DNA from: Nitrospirillum viridazoti
GTDB lineage: Bacteria; Pseudomonadota; Alphaproteobacteria; Azospirillales; Azospirillaceae
Assembly (NCBI RefSeq): GCF_007827975.1
Contig: NZ_VITT01000005.1
Direction: 5' to 3' (one strand)
DNA length: 64,000 bases
A model generated the notes under the pieces. The model searched no databases and had not been told where the DNA came from. It worked only from the letters and a program-made list of their open reading frames with translations. A program made the position numbers and the translations under genes. This document shows, piece after piece, positions 1 to 8,237 of this stretch; position 1 is the stretch's first letter, and the number at the start of each line of letters is the position of its first letter.

Positions 1-553
1 AGCTGGGGTGTGCCCGCTCAACGGCCGCCTTGACCGCCCCCACCAGCAGGCTGATGGGGTCGATGCCACCGGCGCCCTGGCTGTAGGCGGCGGTCGTGGT
101 CTGATCCCACAACGTCTCCCCCGTCTTGCCACTCTTCAGCGTGTAGTGGACACGCACCGTGGTGGACGCGGAGACGACGATGTAGCTGGCGTCCCAGTTT
201 TCGATTTCCGCGTACAACACGGCATCGGCACCAAACAGATTGGCCAGGCGGCGGGGATCGGCCGCGCGCACCATGTCGGCATCACCGAGGCCGTCGTCCT
301 CCATGGTGCGCTTCACCATGTTGACGGGGAACACGTAGTAGCCGCGCTCCGCCAAGGGCACGGCCAAGGTGGCCAGGAAGTTGTCCGGCGCATCCACCTG
401 CGTGCTCTTGTTGGTCACGGGAATGACCAGGATGGAGTGCGGGTCCTCGGAACGGTAGGCGGTGTAGTCCTTGGGCGGCGGCTTGTGGGCGCAGGCCGCG
501 GTCAGCGCCAGCAGGGCGGCCACGGCCGTCCGGCGCAAAGCGACTTTAAGCAT
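1..553 (-). CDS. GNA1162/DUF799 family lipoprotein, 3' end cut by window edge
   Basis: I translated this from the minus strand: it begins MLKVALRRTAVAALLALTAAC, a short basic n-region and hydrophobic core ending in a lipobox (TAAC, Cys21), so it should be a lipid-anchored envelope protein. The body (SILVIPVTNKS near 40-50, LFGADAVLYAEIENWDASY near 110-130) matches what I know of the GNA1162/DUF799 family, first described as a meningococcal vaccine-candidate lipoprotein; its molecular role is not established. The reading frame is open to base 1, about 184 codons, and the C-terminus lies outside the window. It is the last visible gene of a four-lipoprotein operon on the minus strand (CsgG-like, PEGA-like, DUF4810, this one), with a 43-bp gap to DUF4810. 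Confidence 0.8.
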   Translation of the reverse strand, partial: MLKVALRRTAVAALLALTAACAHKPPPKDYTAYRSEDPHSILVIPVTNKSTQVDAPDNFLATLAVPLAERGYYVFPVNMVKRTMEDDGLGDADMVRAADPRRLANLFGADAVLYAEIENWDASYIVVSASTTVRVHYTLKSGKTGETLWDQTTTAAYSQGAGGIDPISLLVGAVKAAVERAHPS

Positions 554-596
554 TGGGAGACATCCCTCGGAATGGAGTTCCAGCGACACGGTCGGG

Positions 597-1004
597 TCAG
601 CTGACGGGAACGGCGGAGACCTGCTGCTGCGGCTGGGCCGGTTGCTGCTGGGGCTTCGCGCCACCGGCCTTGGCGTTGGCGATGGCCTTGTCCATGAAGG
701 CCGACGATTCCGGCCAGGCGGCCTTTTCGCGGTTGAACAGGTCCACGGCCTTTTGGGTATCGCCCTTCAGCGCGGCCATGTAACCGGCCTCGGCATAGAT
801 GCCGGGCGGCACCTTCTTGCCCTTGGGGTCCGGCGTCGCGATGATGGTGTCCAGGTCCTTCACATAGGCCGCCTCGGTCTTAGGATCCTGGTAATAGTCC
901 AGCAGCCCGGACGAGTACTCACCCCAATTGTACTTGGGCCCGGAGGCGCAAGCGCTCAGCGCCACACCCGCCACGACCAGCATGAGAATGCCGCCCTTCT
1001 TCAT
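597..1004 (-). CDS. DUF4810 domain-containing lipoprotein
   Basis: 135-residue protein starting MKKGGILMLVVAGVALSAC, a typical lipoprotein signal peptide with the lipid-modified Cys at residue 19. The mature part has the DUF4810 signature: a YNWGEYSSGLLDYYQDP segment just after the Cys, and a helical second half (GIYAEAGYMAALKGDTQKA) that reads like a single TPR-type hairpin counting intake and workload. The tail is Gln/Pro/Ala-rich and low complexity. Its ATG overlaps the stop of the upstream gene in an ATGA (1001-1004), so translation is probably coupled. DUF4810 genes are known to travel with CsgG-like and GNA1162 genes, as here; the partners likely form one outer-membrane complex of unknown task. 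Confidence 0.82.
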   Translation of the reverse strand: MKKGGILMLVVAGVALSACASGPKYNWGEYSSGLLDYYQDPKTEAAYVKDLDTIIATPDPKGKKVPPGIYAEAGYMAALKGDTQKAVDLFNREKAAWPESSAFMDKAIANAKAGGAKPQQQPAQPQQQVSAVPVS

Positions 1005-1318
1005 CGTCCCCCTCCTGTTCCAGGAACCGTTATGGTTTTGGTGATCGCGTCGCCCAGATAGATTGTCTCGGCGTAGATGCGCTGGCCCTGGTCCTGCACT
1101 TCCACCTGATGGGTTCCGGTGGTCAGGGTCAGGACCTGCTTCGCGCCGTCATAGGCAGAGGCCGCCCCCATGGACTTCCCGTCCACGATCAGCACGGCGG
1201 TGGACGAGGCGTTCTGCACCGCCAGGTGCGGGCTGCTGTCCACCGTCCTGACCGTGGTGACCGGGGCCGCGCAGGCGGCCAGGGCCAGCAAGCCGGCCAA
1301 CGGCAATAAGCGCTTCAT
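1001..1318 (-). CDS. Small PEGA-like lipoprotein of the CsgG operon
   Basis: I chose the ATG at 1318 because it gives a clean lipoprotein signal (MKRLLPLAGLLALAAC, Cys16) and has a GGGGAA stretch 5-6 bases upstream; an in-frame GTG at 1345 that overlaps the csgG-like stop (GTGA) is an alternative that would add nine residues. The 105-residue product is otherwise a small beta-rich domain (AVLIVDGKSMGAASAYDG, then TLTTGTHQVEVQDQGQRIY) resembling PEGA-type surface domains, in which a short polypeptide decorates a bigger envelope assembly. It lies between the CsgG-like and DUF4810 genes, overlapping the latter by 4 nt. No catalytic residues are visible. The PEGA assignment is by pattern only. Confidence 0.7.
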   Translation of the reverse strand: MKRLLPLAGLLALAACAAPVTTVRTVDSSPHLAVQNASSTAVLIVDGKSMGAASAYDGAKQVLTLTTGTHQVEVQDQGQRIYAETIYLGDAITKTITVPGTGGGR

Positions 1319-1341
1319 GTTGTTCCCCATGGCAGCCGGGC

Positions 1342-2337
1342 TCACTTCGGCGCGGCGACGAACAGGCCGGCGGTCTTGCCAGCGGGAATGCCGCCACCGA
1401 CAACGTGCGCGACCGAGCCTTCGTTGGTTTCATTGTCACCAAAGGTGCTGTCGATAACGACGTCGGCCACGGCCGTGGGCGGGAGCTCGATGTCGAAGCC
1501 GGTCTGGGCGCTGCGCACCTTGTCGCCGGCCTTCATCACCTGCAGCCGATCACCTGGCTTCAGGCCCTGACGAGCGCCGCCGCTGACATAGACGGTGGTG
1601 CCTTCGACCTTCAGCAGATTGCTGCGCCAGGGCCGTTCCTCCAACTTGCCCACAACGCGGCTCAACACATCGGAGATGGCGGCGCCGATGGCCTTGTCGT
1701 TCAAGGTGCTGTCATAGCCGGCGCGGTTGCCGAAGCCCATCACCGTGCCGTTTTCCACATCGGCCTGCCCGGTGCCGGAGGCGGAGAAGAAGACATGGCC
1801 CGTCTTCACGTCAACCAAGCGAATTTCCACCTTGGCGTGGGCGACCTGCTTCTTCGTGTTGGAGAGGAAGCCGGCCTCCCCCTCGGTGCTGCGGCCGAAT
1901 TCGGTAAGGGAGCCCACGATCAAGGCGTCGACGCCCACGATGTTGCCCACGCTCCCCTGAAGCTGCTGCTCGTTCTGCAGCAGGTTCAAGTCGGGGCGTT
2001 CGAATACCAGGAACTTGCCGGATTCCACCAAGCGGGCGCTCAGCATATCGCTGGTCTGCCGGCCCAAGGGATCGATCTCATCGGCGGTCAGCAGCGCCTT
2101 GCCATAGCGCGTCTCGTTGGTGAAGCGGCCGATGGCGACCTTGCGCTTCAGCACCTTGGCATCCGCCACCGGGACCGGCGCGGGCGCGGCCGTCACCGGG
2201 GGCGCAACCGCCTTGGGCGCAGATGGAGTGGTGGCACATCCCGCCAGAGACGCGGCAAATGCCGCAAGAAAAACAAGCCGCCCGGCGTTTACCGAAGCGA
2301 CTACTCCCCCAGGCTTACACATAGGCGCAGAACCCAT
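1342..2337 (-). CDS. CsgG/HfaB family outer-membrane lipoprotein
   Basis: 331 residues. The N-terminus has a signal with lipobox (FAASLAGC, Cys34) followed by a Pro/Ala linker, then the CsgG-type core: VAIGRFTNETRYG near 66-78, SDMLSARLVESGKFLVFERPDL near 96-117, VDALIVGSLTEFGR near 138-151 and a KVEIRLVDVKTGHVFFSASGTG strand pair. CsgG proteins form outer-membrane pores (curli and holdfast export are the known cases), but many members are found in DUF4810/GNA1162 operons with no known substrate, as here. The C-terminal 90 residues (GTTVYVSGGARQGLKPGDRLQV) look like an added SH3-like domain that is not in E. coli CsgG. ATG at 2337 or 2322 are both possible starts. First gene of the operon; an AT-rich promoter region lies upstream. 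Confidence 0.83.
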   Translation of the reverse strand: MGSAPMCKPGGVVASVNAGRLVFLAAFAASLAGCATTPSAPKAVAPPVTAAPAPVPVADAKVLKRKVAIGRFTNETRYGKALLTADEIDPLGRQTSDMLSARLVESGKFLVFERPDLNLLQNEQQLQGSVGNIVGVDALIVGSLTEFGRSTEGEAGFLSNTKKQVAHAKVEIRLVDVKTGHVFFSASGTGQADVENGTVMGFGNRAGYDSTLNDKAIGAAISDVLSRVVGKLEERPWRSNLLKVEGTTVYVSGGARQGLKPGDRLQVMKAGDKVRSAQTGFDIELPPTAVADVVIDSTFGDNETNEGSVAHVVGGGIPAGKTAGLFVAAPK

Positions 2338-2386
2338 CTATTGTGGTATGCCCTATGTATTACCGGAACGCGCAAATATGCAATAA

Positions 2387-2402
2387 GTTAACGTGTTAAC
2401 GT
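2387..2402. promoter_or_regulatory. Tandem octamer GTTAACGT x2 in AT-rich leader of lipoprotein operon
   Basis: The 130 bp between the CsgG-like gene and ilvA are far more AT-rich than the surroundings. They carry two perfect back-to-back copies of GTTAACGT (2387-2394, 2395-2402), and ATATGC three times (2376, 2409, 2432). The position, 50-65 bp upstream of the csgG-like start, fits an activator or repressor site. The regulator is unknown. Confidence 0.4.
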
Positions 2403-2467
2403 TCGCTAATATGCTACTTATGTATGCACCGATATGCGACACTTTGTCGCGGAGATTTTATTACAGC

Positions 2468-3718
2468 TCATGATTCTCCAGTCAAAGCTTTGACTTGGAA
2501 ACCATTACTGCGCAGCGCCTCGACCACCCGGCCGGCGTGGTTGGCGGAGCGGCATTCCACCGTGATGTCGATGTCGGTGGCCTTGACGTTGGCGGTGCTG
2601 AACAGGCGCTGGTGCACGGCCTCGATGATGTTGCCACCGGCCTCGCCGATCAGGGTGGTGATGCGCCCCAGGGCGCCCGGCCGGTCAGGGATGACCACGC
2701 GCAGGGTGACGATGCGGCCCTCGCGCACCAGCTGGCGCAGGATGACGCTGGCCAGCACGCGGCTGTCGATGTTGCCGCCGGACAGCACCAGGCCCACCTT
2801 GCGGCCGGCGAAGCGCTCCGGATGCTTCAGGGCGGCGGCCAGGCCGGCGGCGCCGGCCCCCTCGGACACCGTCTTCTCGATGTTCAGGAACAGGGCCACG
2901 GCCCGCTCCACCTCCCAATCCTCCACCAGGATGATGTCGTCAACCTTCTGCCGCACGATCTCCAGCGTGGTGGCGCCCACGTTCTTGACGGCGATGCCTT
3001 CGGCGATGGTGTCGCCGCCCACGCTGACCGGCAGGTTGTGCAGGGCCTGGTACATGGGCGGATAGGCCGTGACCTCCACCCCGATGACCTCGATGTCAGG
3101 CTTGCGGGCCTTGGCGGCGATGGCCATGCCGGAAATGAGGCCGCCACCACCCACGGGCACCAGCAGCACGTCCAGGTCCGGGGCCGCGTTCAGCATCTCC
3201 AGCGCCACCGTGCCCTGGCCGGCGATGACCAGCGGGTCGTCATAGGGGTGGACGAAGACGTAGCCGTGTTCCCGCTGCAGGCGCTCGGCCTCCGCCGCCG
3301 CTTCCGCCAGCACCGCGCCCTTCAACACCACCTTGGCGCCGAAGTTCTCCGTATGCTCCACCTTGATGAAGGGGGTGCCCTCAGGCATCACGATGGTGGC
3401 GGGGATGCCCAGGCGGCCGGCATGGTAGGCCACACCCTGGGCATGGTTGCCCGCCGACATGGCGATGACGCCGCGCCGGCGCTCCTCCTCCGTCAGGGAG
3501 AGCAGGCGGTTCAGGGCGCCGCGTTCCTTGAAGCTGGCGGTGAACTGCAGGTTCTCGAACTTCACCCAGATTTCGCAGCCGGCGATGCGCGACAGGGTAC
3601 GCGACGGGATGCAGGGCGTATCGATGACCTGGCCGCCCAGCGCCAGGGCCGCCGCCCGCACATCCTCCAGGGTGACCTTGTCCGTACCGGTGCTGCCCAC
3701 GCTGGCGTTGCTGTCCAT
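2468..3718 (-). CDS. ilvA: Threonine ammonia-lyase (biosynthetic-type, with C-terminal ACT-like domain)
   Basis: PLP enzyme converting threonine to 2-oxobutanoate and ammonia, the entry step to isoleucine. The PLP-binding lysine is in SFKERGA (Lys64 counted from the chosen start), SAGNHAQG follows at 88-95, and the phosphate-gripping glycine loop VGGGGLISG is at 189-197. The last ~75 residues (LRVVIPDRPGALGRITTLI) form one ACT-type regulatory domain, so this is the ~415-residue class rather than the longer E. coli IlvA with two ACT-like units. I start at the ATG at 3718, which has AAGGA about 10 bases upstream; an in-frame ATG at 3772 would add 18 poorly conserved residues. A hairpin separates it from the upstream oxidoreductase gene. 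Serine could be an additional substrate. Confidence 0.93.
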   Translation of the reverse strand: MDSNASVGSTGTDKVTLEDVRAAALALGGQVIDTPCIPSRTLSRIAGCEIWVKFENLQFTASFKERGALNRLLSLTEEERRRGVIAMSAGNHAQGVAYHAGRLGIPATIVMPEGTPFIKVEHTENFGAKVVLKGAVLAEAAAEAERLQREHGYVFVHPYDDPLVIAGQGTVALEMLNAAPDLDVLLVPVGGGGLISGMAIAAKARKPDIEVIGVEVTAYPPMYQALHNLPVSVGGDTIAEGIAVKNVGATTLEIVRQKVDDIILVEDWEVERAVALFLNIEKTVSEGAGAAGLAAALKHPERFAGRKVGLVLSGGNIDSRVLASVILRQLVREGRIVTLRVVIPDRPGALGRITTLIGEAGGNIIEAVHQRLFSTANVKATDIDITVECRSANHAGRVVEALRSNGFQVKALTGES

Positions 3719-3779
3719 CCCGTTCGTCCTTAAAGAGGCGTCCTCGAAAGTGGCGCCAACCATAGACCTCAAGCAACGG

Positions 3780-3803
3780 CCCGCGACAGGAGATTGTCGC
3801 GGG
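3780..3803 (-). terminator. Hairpin between indolepyruvate oxidoreductase and ilvA
   Basis: Perfect 9-bp inverted repeat CCCGCGACA / TGTCGCGGG with a 6-base loop, 43 bp after the stop of the minus-strand oxidoreductase gene and 62 bp before the ilvA start. The T tract that should follow on the minus strand is poor, so it may be a weak terminator or an RNA-stabilising hairpin. Confidence 0.5.
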
Positions 3804-3845
3804 TCCGGCCTCGTGCCGCTGCGCTCGATCCTTACTCCGCCACCC

Positions 3846-6800
3846 TTACTCCGCCGCCAGGGGCGTGGACTGGCCCGGCGTGCCGGTGCGCCAGTCGCGC
3901 AGCAGCGCCTCTTCCTTGGCCTTCACCTCGGCGTAGGCCTTCTCCTTGACGTGGCCATAGCCGCGGATCTTCTGCGGCAGCTCCGCGATCTCCACCGCCA
4001 GCGCATGGTTGTCCTCGGACAGGCCGGCCAGCAGTTCCGCCGCCGTGGCGCGGAAGTCGACGATCAGCTGGCGTTCCATGCGACGCTCGGCGGTGCGGCC
4101 GAAGATGTCCAGGGCGGTGCCGCGCAGGCCCTTCAGGCGGGCCAGCAGGCGGAAGGCCGTCAGCATCCAGGGACCGAAGGCGCGCTTGCGCATCTCGCCG
4201 GTGGCCGGATCGGCATGGGACGCGGTGGGCGGCGCCAGATGGAAGACCAGCTTGTAATCGCCCTGGAACTGCTGGCGCACCTGGTCCAGGAAGCCGGTCT
4301 GGGTGTAGAGGCGCGCCACCTCGTACTCGTCCTTGTAGGCCATCAGCTTGAACAGCGTGCGGGCCACAGCCTCGGTCAACTGGTCGGCGCCCGGCACCTT
4401 GGCCGTCTCCACCGACCGCACCTGGGCCACCAACTGGCGGTAGGCGTCGGCATAGGCCGCATCCTGGTAGTCGGTCAGGAAGGCGGCGCGGCGCGCGATG
4501 ACCTCGTCCAGCGTCTGCGACAGGCGGCGGTGGGGCTGGTCGGCCGCCGGACCCTTGGGCGTGGCGATCTTTTCCACCGCCGCCTGGTCCAGGGCGGCGC
4601 GGCGGCCCCAGCGGAAGGCGTCGGTGTTCATCTTCACCGCCGCCCCGTTCATCTCGATCGCCTTCTCCAGCGCCTCGGCGCTGACCGGCACCAAGCCCTT
4701 CTGATAGGCGTAGCCCAGCATGAACAGGTTGGTGGCGATGCTGTCGCCCAGCAGGCCGGTGGCGATGCGGGTGGCATCCACGGCGTTGACGGCGTCGGCG
4801 CCGCAGGCCTTGGCCACGGTCGCCACCATGGACCCGCCGTTCATCTGGAAATCGGGGTTGGTGACGAAGGCGGCGGTAATGGCCTCATGGGTGTTCAGGA
4901 TGGCGTGGGTGCGGCCCTTGGCCATCTTGGTCAAGGCGTCGGCGTTGGCCGCCACCACGATGTCGCAGCCCAGCACCACGTCGGCGCCGCCGGCGGCGAT
5001 GCGGGTGGCGTGGATGTCCTCCGGCCGGTCGGCGATGCGCAAATGGCTGGTGACCGCCCCGCCCTTCTGCGCCAGGCCGGCCATGTCCAGCACGGTGCAG
5101 CCCCGGCTTTCCAGGTGCGCGGCCATGGCGACGATGGCGCCGATGGTGACCACGCCGGTGCCGCCCACGCCCGTCACCAGGATGTTCCAGGGACGGTCCA
5201 GGGTACGGCGTACCGGCTCCGGCAGGGCCTCGACGCTGTCCGCTTTGCTACCGGCCGGCTTGGGCTTGCGCAAAGACCCGCCCTCCACCGTCACGAAGCT
5301 GGGGCAGAAGCCCTTGAGGCAGGAGAAGTCCTTGTTGCAGCTGGACTGGTCGATCTGGCGCTTGCGGCCGAACTCCGTCTCCACCGGCACCACGGACAGG
5401 CAGGAGGACTTGGCCGAGCAATCGCCGCAGCCCTCGCACACCAGCTCGTTCACCACCACGCGGCGGGCCGGGTCGGGGAAGGTGCCGCGCTTGCGGCGGC
5501 GGCGCTTCTCGGCGGCGCAGGTTTGTTCATAGATCAGGACGCTGACGCCCTTGATCTCGCGCATCTCGCGCTGCACCCGGTCCAGGTCGTCGCGATGCTC
5601 GATGGTGGTGAAGGCCGGCAGGCCCTGACCCAGGCCGTACTTCTCCGGATCGTCGCTGACCACGACGATGCGCTCCACGCCCTCGGCCTCCAGTTGGCGG
5701 GCGATCTGGTGCACGGACAGGCTGCCGTCCACCTTCTGGCCGCCGGTCATGGCGACGGCGTCGTTGTAGAGGATCTTGTAAGTGATGTTGACCTTGGCGG
5801 CGACGGAGGCGCGCACCGCCAGGATGCCGGAATGGAAGTAGGTGCCGTCGCCCAGGTTAGCGAAGACATGCTCCTCCCCCGCGAAAGGCGCCTGGCCGAT
5901 CCAGTGCACGCCCTCGCCCCCCATCTGGCTGAACACGTCGGTGTTGCGGCCCATCCACGTCACCATGTAGTGGCAGCCGATGCCGGCCAGGCCGCGGCTG
6001 CCCTCAGGCAGGTGGGTGGAGGTGTTGTGCGGGCAGCCGGAGCAGTAGAAGGGTGCCCGCACGACGGTGCTGGCCGAGGCGGTGGGGCGCAGCTGCGCCT
6101 CCAAGGCCCGCACCCGCTCCGCCACCCGGTCGACCATCAGGCCCAGCTTGGCCATGCGGCCGGCAAGCGCCAGGGCGATGGTGGTGGGCGACAGCTCCGC
6201 CTTTTCCGACAGCAGCGGCCGGCCGTCCTCATCCGTCTTGCCCAGGATGCGAGGGCGGCGGTCCCAATTGTACAGCTGCTCCTTCAGCTGCGCCTCGATC
6301 AGGGCGCGCTTCTCCTCCACCACCAGCAGCTCTTCAGCGCTTTCGGCGAAGTCCCGGATGCCGTGGGGTTCCAGCGGCCAAGTCATGGCCACCTTGAAAA
6401 TGGCGATGCCGAGGTCCGCCGCCATTTCCGCCGTGATGCCCAGCTCATCCAGGGCCTGGCGGACGTCCAGGTAGGACTTGCCCACGGTGACGATGCCCAG
6501 GCGCGGCTTGGCGGCGCCCAGGATGACCTTGTCCAGGCGGTTGGCCCGGGCGAAGGCGCGCGCCGCGTCCAGCTTCCACTGGATCATGCGGTCTTCCTGG
6601 ATCAGCGGCGTGTCGTGCAGGCGGATGTTCAACCGACCCGGCGGCATCTCGAAATCGGCCGGCAGCACCACGCCGCTGGTGATGTCGGGCACGCGCACGA
6701 TGGCGGAGGTGTCGATGGTGTCGGCCAGGGCGGTGAAGCCGACCCAGCAGCCGGAATAGCGCGACATCTCCCAGCCGATCAGGCCGTAGTCCAGGAACTC

Positions 6801-7331
6801 CTGTACACCGGCCGGGCTCATCACCGGCATGAAGGCGTGGATGAAGGCGTGGTCCGACTGGTGCGGCAGGGTGGAGGATTTGGAGGCGTGGTCGTCGCCA
6901 GCGATGGCCAGCACGCCGCCATGGCGGCTGGTGCCGGCGAAGTTGGCATGCTTCAGCGCGTCCAGCGAGCGGTCGACGCCGGGGCCCTTGCCGTACCAGA
7001 TGCCGAACACGCCATCGACCTTGGCGCCCTTGAACAGGTTGACCTGCTGGCTGCCCCAGACGGCGGTGGCGCCCAGTTCCTCATTCACGCCCGGCTGGAA
7101 GTGGATGTTGCGGCGGGCCAGGTGCTTGCGCGCCTGCCACAGCGCCTGGTCGTAGGCACCCAGGGGGGAGCCGCGATAGCCCGAGATGAAGCCGGCGGTG
7201 TTCAGGCCGGCCGCGCGGTCACGGTCGCGCATCAGCATGGGCAGGCGCACCAGCGCCTGGGTCCCGGTCATATAGACCCGGCCGTCCCGCAGGACGTACT
7301 TGTCATCGAGGGTAACGGCGGCCAGCGTCAT
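3846..7331 (-). CDS. Indolepyruvate ferredoxin oxidoreductase, single-chain fused form
   Basis: 1161-residue fused 2-oxoacid:ferredoxin oxidoreductase that oxidatively decarboxylates aryl pyruvates (indolepyruvate, probably also branched or phenyl 2-oxoacids) to acyl-CoA, passing electrons to ferredoxin. Order of parts: an N-terminal pyrimidine-type domain, a CSGCPHNTS cysteine motif near 430, a TPP-binding GDGTYFHSG near 494, a cysteine-rich Fe-S segment near 630-665 (CEGCGDCSAKSSC, then CNKDFSCLKGFCP), and the gamma-type domain beginning GVGGTGVVTIGA near 720. The remaining ~240 residues are the usual extension of the alphaproteobacterial and betaproteobacterial fused enzymes. Archaeal counterparts are split into IorA and IorB. 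It probably serves aromatic amino acid breakdown or auxin-related indolepyruvate disposal; the substrate is inferred. Its upstream region holds an inverted repeat that could bind an Lrp-type regulator. Confidence 0.9.
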   Translation of the reverse strand: MTLAAVTLDDKYVLRDGRVYMTGTQALVRLPMLMRDRDRAAGLNTAGFISGYRGSPLGAYDQALWQARKHLARRNIHFQPGVNEELGATAVWGSQQVNLFKGAKVDGVFGIWYGKGPGVDRSLDALKHANFAGTSRHGGVLAIAGDDHASKSSTLPHQSDHAFIHAFMPVMSPAGVQEFLDYGLIGWEMSRYSGCWVGFTALADTIDTSAIVRVPDITSGVVLPADFEMPPGRLNIRLHDTPLIQEDRMIQWKLDAARAFARANRLDKVILGAAKPRLGIVTVGKSYLDVRQALDELGITAEMAADLGIAIFKVAMTWPLEPHGIRDFAESAEELLVVEEKRALIEAQLKEQLYNWDRRPRILGKTDEDGRPLLSEKAELSPTTIALALAGRMAKLGLMVDRVAERVRALEAQLRPTASASTVVRAPFYCSGCPHNTSTHLPEGSRGLAGIGCHYMVTWMGRNTDVFSQMGGEGVHWIGQAPFAGEEHVFANLGDGTYFHSGILAVRASVAAKVNITYKILYNDAVAMTGGQKVDGSLSVHQIARQLEAEGVERIVVVSDDPEKYGLGQGLPAFTTIEHRDDLDRVQREMREIKGVSVLIYEQTCAAEKRRRRKRGTFPDPARRVVVNELVCEGCGDCSAKSSCLSVVPVETEFGRKRQIDQSSCNKDFSCLKGFCPSFVTVEGGSLRKPKPAGSKADSVEALPEPVRRTLDRPWNILVTGVGGTGVVTIGAIVAMAAHLESRGCTVLDMAGLAQKGGAVTSHLRIADRPEDIHATRIAAGGADVVLGCDIVVAANADALTKMAKGRTHAILNTHEAITAAFVTNPDFQMNGGSMVATVAKACGADAVNAVDATRIATGLLGDSIATNLFMLGYAYQKGLVPVSAEALEKAIEMNGAAVKMNTDAFRWGRRAALDQAAVEKIATPKGPAADQPHRRLSQTLDEVIARRAAFLTDYQDAAYADAYRQLVAQVRSVETAKVPGADQLTEAVARTLFKLMAYKDEYEVARLYTQTGFLDQVRQQFQGDYKLVFHLAPPTASHADPATGEMRKRAFGPWMLTAFRLLARLKGLRGTALDIFGRTAERRMERQLIVDFRATAAELLAGLSEDNHALAVEIAELPQKIRGYGHVKEKAYAEVKAKEEALLRDWRTGTPGQSTPLAAE

Positions 7332-7748
7332 AACGCATCTCCCACTCGGGTGAAACTGGTCCCCTGCCTAGCCTTGCGGGCCATCACCCGATGCGGTCGG
7401 GCGGTGGCCTTTACAAGGGACGGTGCCTCGCGGCCTGGGGGTCCGCAAAGTCCGGCGCCGATGTTCCCTCGGCTTACCCCAGCATCTAAGCAGGGATGCA
7501 TCCTTCCGAAAATAGGTCATATATGCTGACATATTTCCTGTCGGAAGCACCGCAGCAATCGCGCCGACTCATTCCCGTCGGCCGCCATTTGGGTTCTATC
7601 CTTACGCACGCCGCCCACATCTTGTCGCAGGCTGCCCCTCAGCGCGTCGAACCGCCGCTTTTCCACACCGCGACTCGGGCACCACGCTGGCCTGGCCCGC
7701 CCCCACCCGGTAGTCTGCCGCCAGATTCCCTTCTGAAGAGCCCGCCCC
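7332..7748. other. Divergent promoter region between indolepyruvate oxidoreductase and rppH
   Basis: 417 bp without a credible gene. An AT-rich core at about 7500-7547 carries nested dyads: CTTCCGA (7503-7509) facing TCGGAAG (7541-7547), and inside it GTCA (7516-7519) facing TGAC (7527-7530) around TATATGC. This is 172-215 bp upstream of the oxidoreductase start, and is the only obvious operator candidate. I see no tRNA, riboswitch or terminator. Confidence 0.4.
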
Positions 7749-8228
7749 ATGACGAAGCCGGTCGACCCCAGCACCCTGCCCTACCGCCCCTGTGTCGGCA
7801 TCTGCCTGCTGAACGCCCAAGGCCTGGTGTTCGTCGGCCAGCGGCGCGACACCCCCGGCGCCTGGCAGATGCCGCAGGGCGGCATCGACAAGGGCGAGAC
7901 GGCGGCGGAAGCCGGCCTGCGCGAACTGATGGAGGAGATCGGCACCGACCAGGCGACGATCCTGGAGGAAACGGCCGAGTGGCTGCGCTATGACCTGCCG
8001 CCGGACCTGGTGGGTGTGGCGTGGAAGGGCAAGTACCGCGGCCAGAAGCAGAAGTGGCTGGCCTGCCGTTTCACCGGCCAGGACGGCGACATCAACCTGG
8101 ACACCGAGCACCCCGAGTTCAACGCCTGGCAATGGGTGCCGCTGGAGCGGACGGTGGACCTGATCGTCCCCTTCAAGCGCGAGATTTACACGCAGGTGGT
8201 TGCCGCCTTCCGGCATCTGGTGGGGTAA
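7749..8228 (+). CDS. rppH: RNA pyrophosphohydrolase RppH
   Basis: 159-residue Nudix hydrolase that removes pyrophosphate from the 5' triphosphate end of transcripts, starting RNase E-dependent mRNA decay. The complete Nudix box is GG(44-45)..GETAAEAGLRELMEEIGT ending at 66, with the metal-binding REL-MEE core intact. Before it is the RppH-type start YRPCVGICLLN, and after it the WLRYDLPP segment typical of RppH/IalA. The length is normal for alphaproteobacterial RppH. A GAAGAG ribosome-binding site lies about 9 bases before the ATG. In alphaproteobacteria this family is also called IalA, named for invasion in Bartonella; plain RNA decapping is the safer reading. The next gene follows in the same direction 9 bp downstream. 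Confidence 0.95.
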   Translation: MTKPVDPSTLPYRPCVGICLLNAQGLVFVGQRRDTPGAWQMPQGGIDKGETAAEAGLRELMEEIGTDQATILEETAEWLRYDLPPDLVGVAWKGKYRGQKQKWLACRFTGQDGDINLDTEHPEFNAWQWVPLERTVDLIVPFKREIYTQVVAAFRHLVG

Positions 8229-8237
8229 TTCCCGGCC

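Noticed and set aside
3447..7529. Very long open frame on the plus strand (about 1360 codons) opposite the indolepyruvate oxidoreductase
   Set aside because: High GC keeps the antisense frame open. Its residues are low-complexity His/Gln/Gly/Ala/Leu-rich without any domain, while the minus strand has complete Fe-S and TPP motifs.
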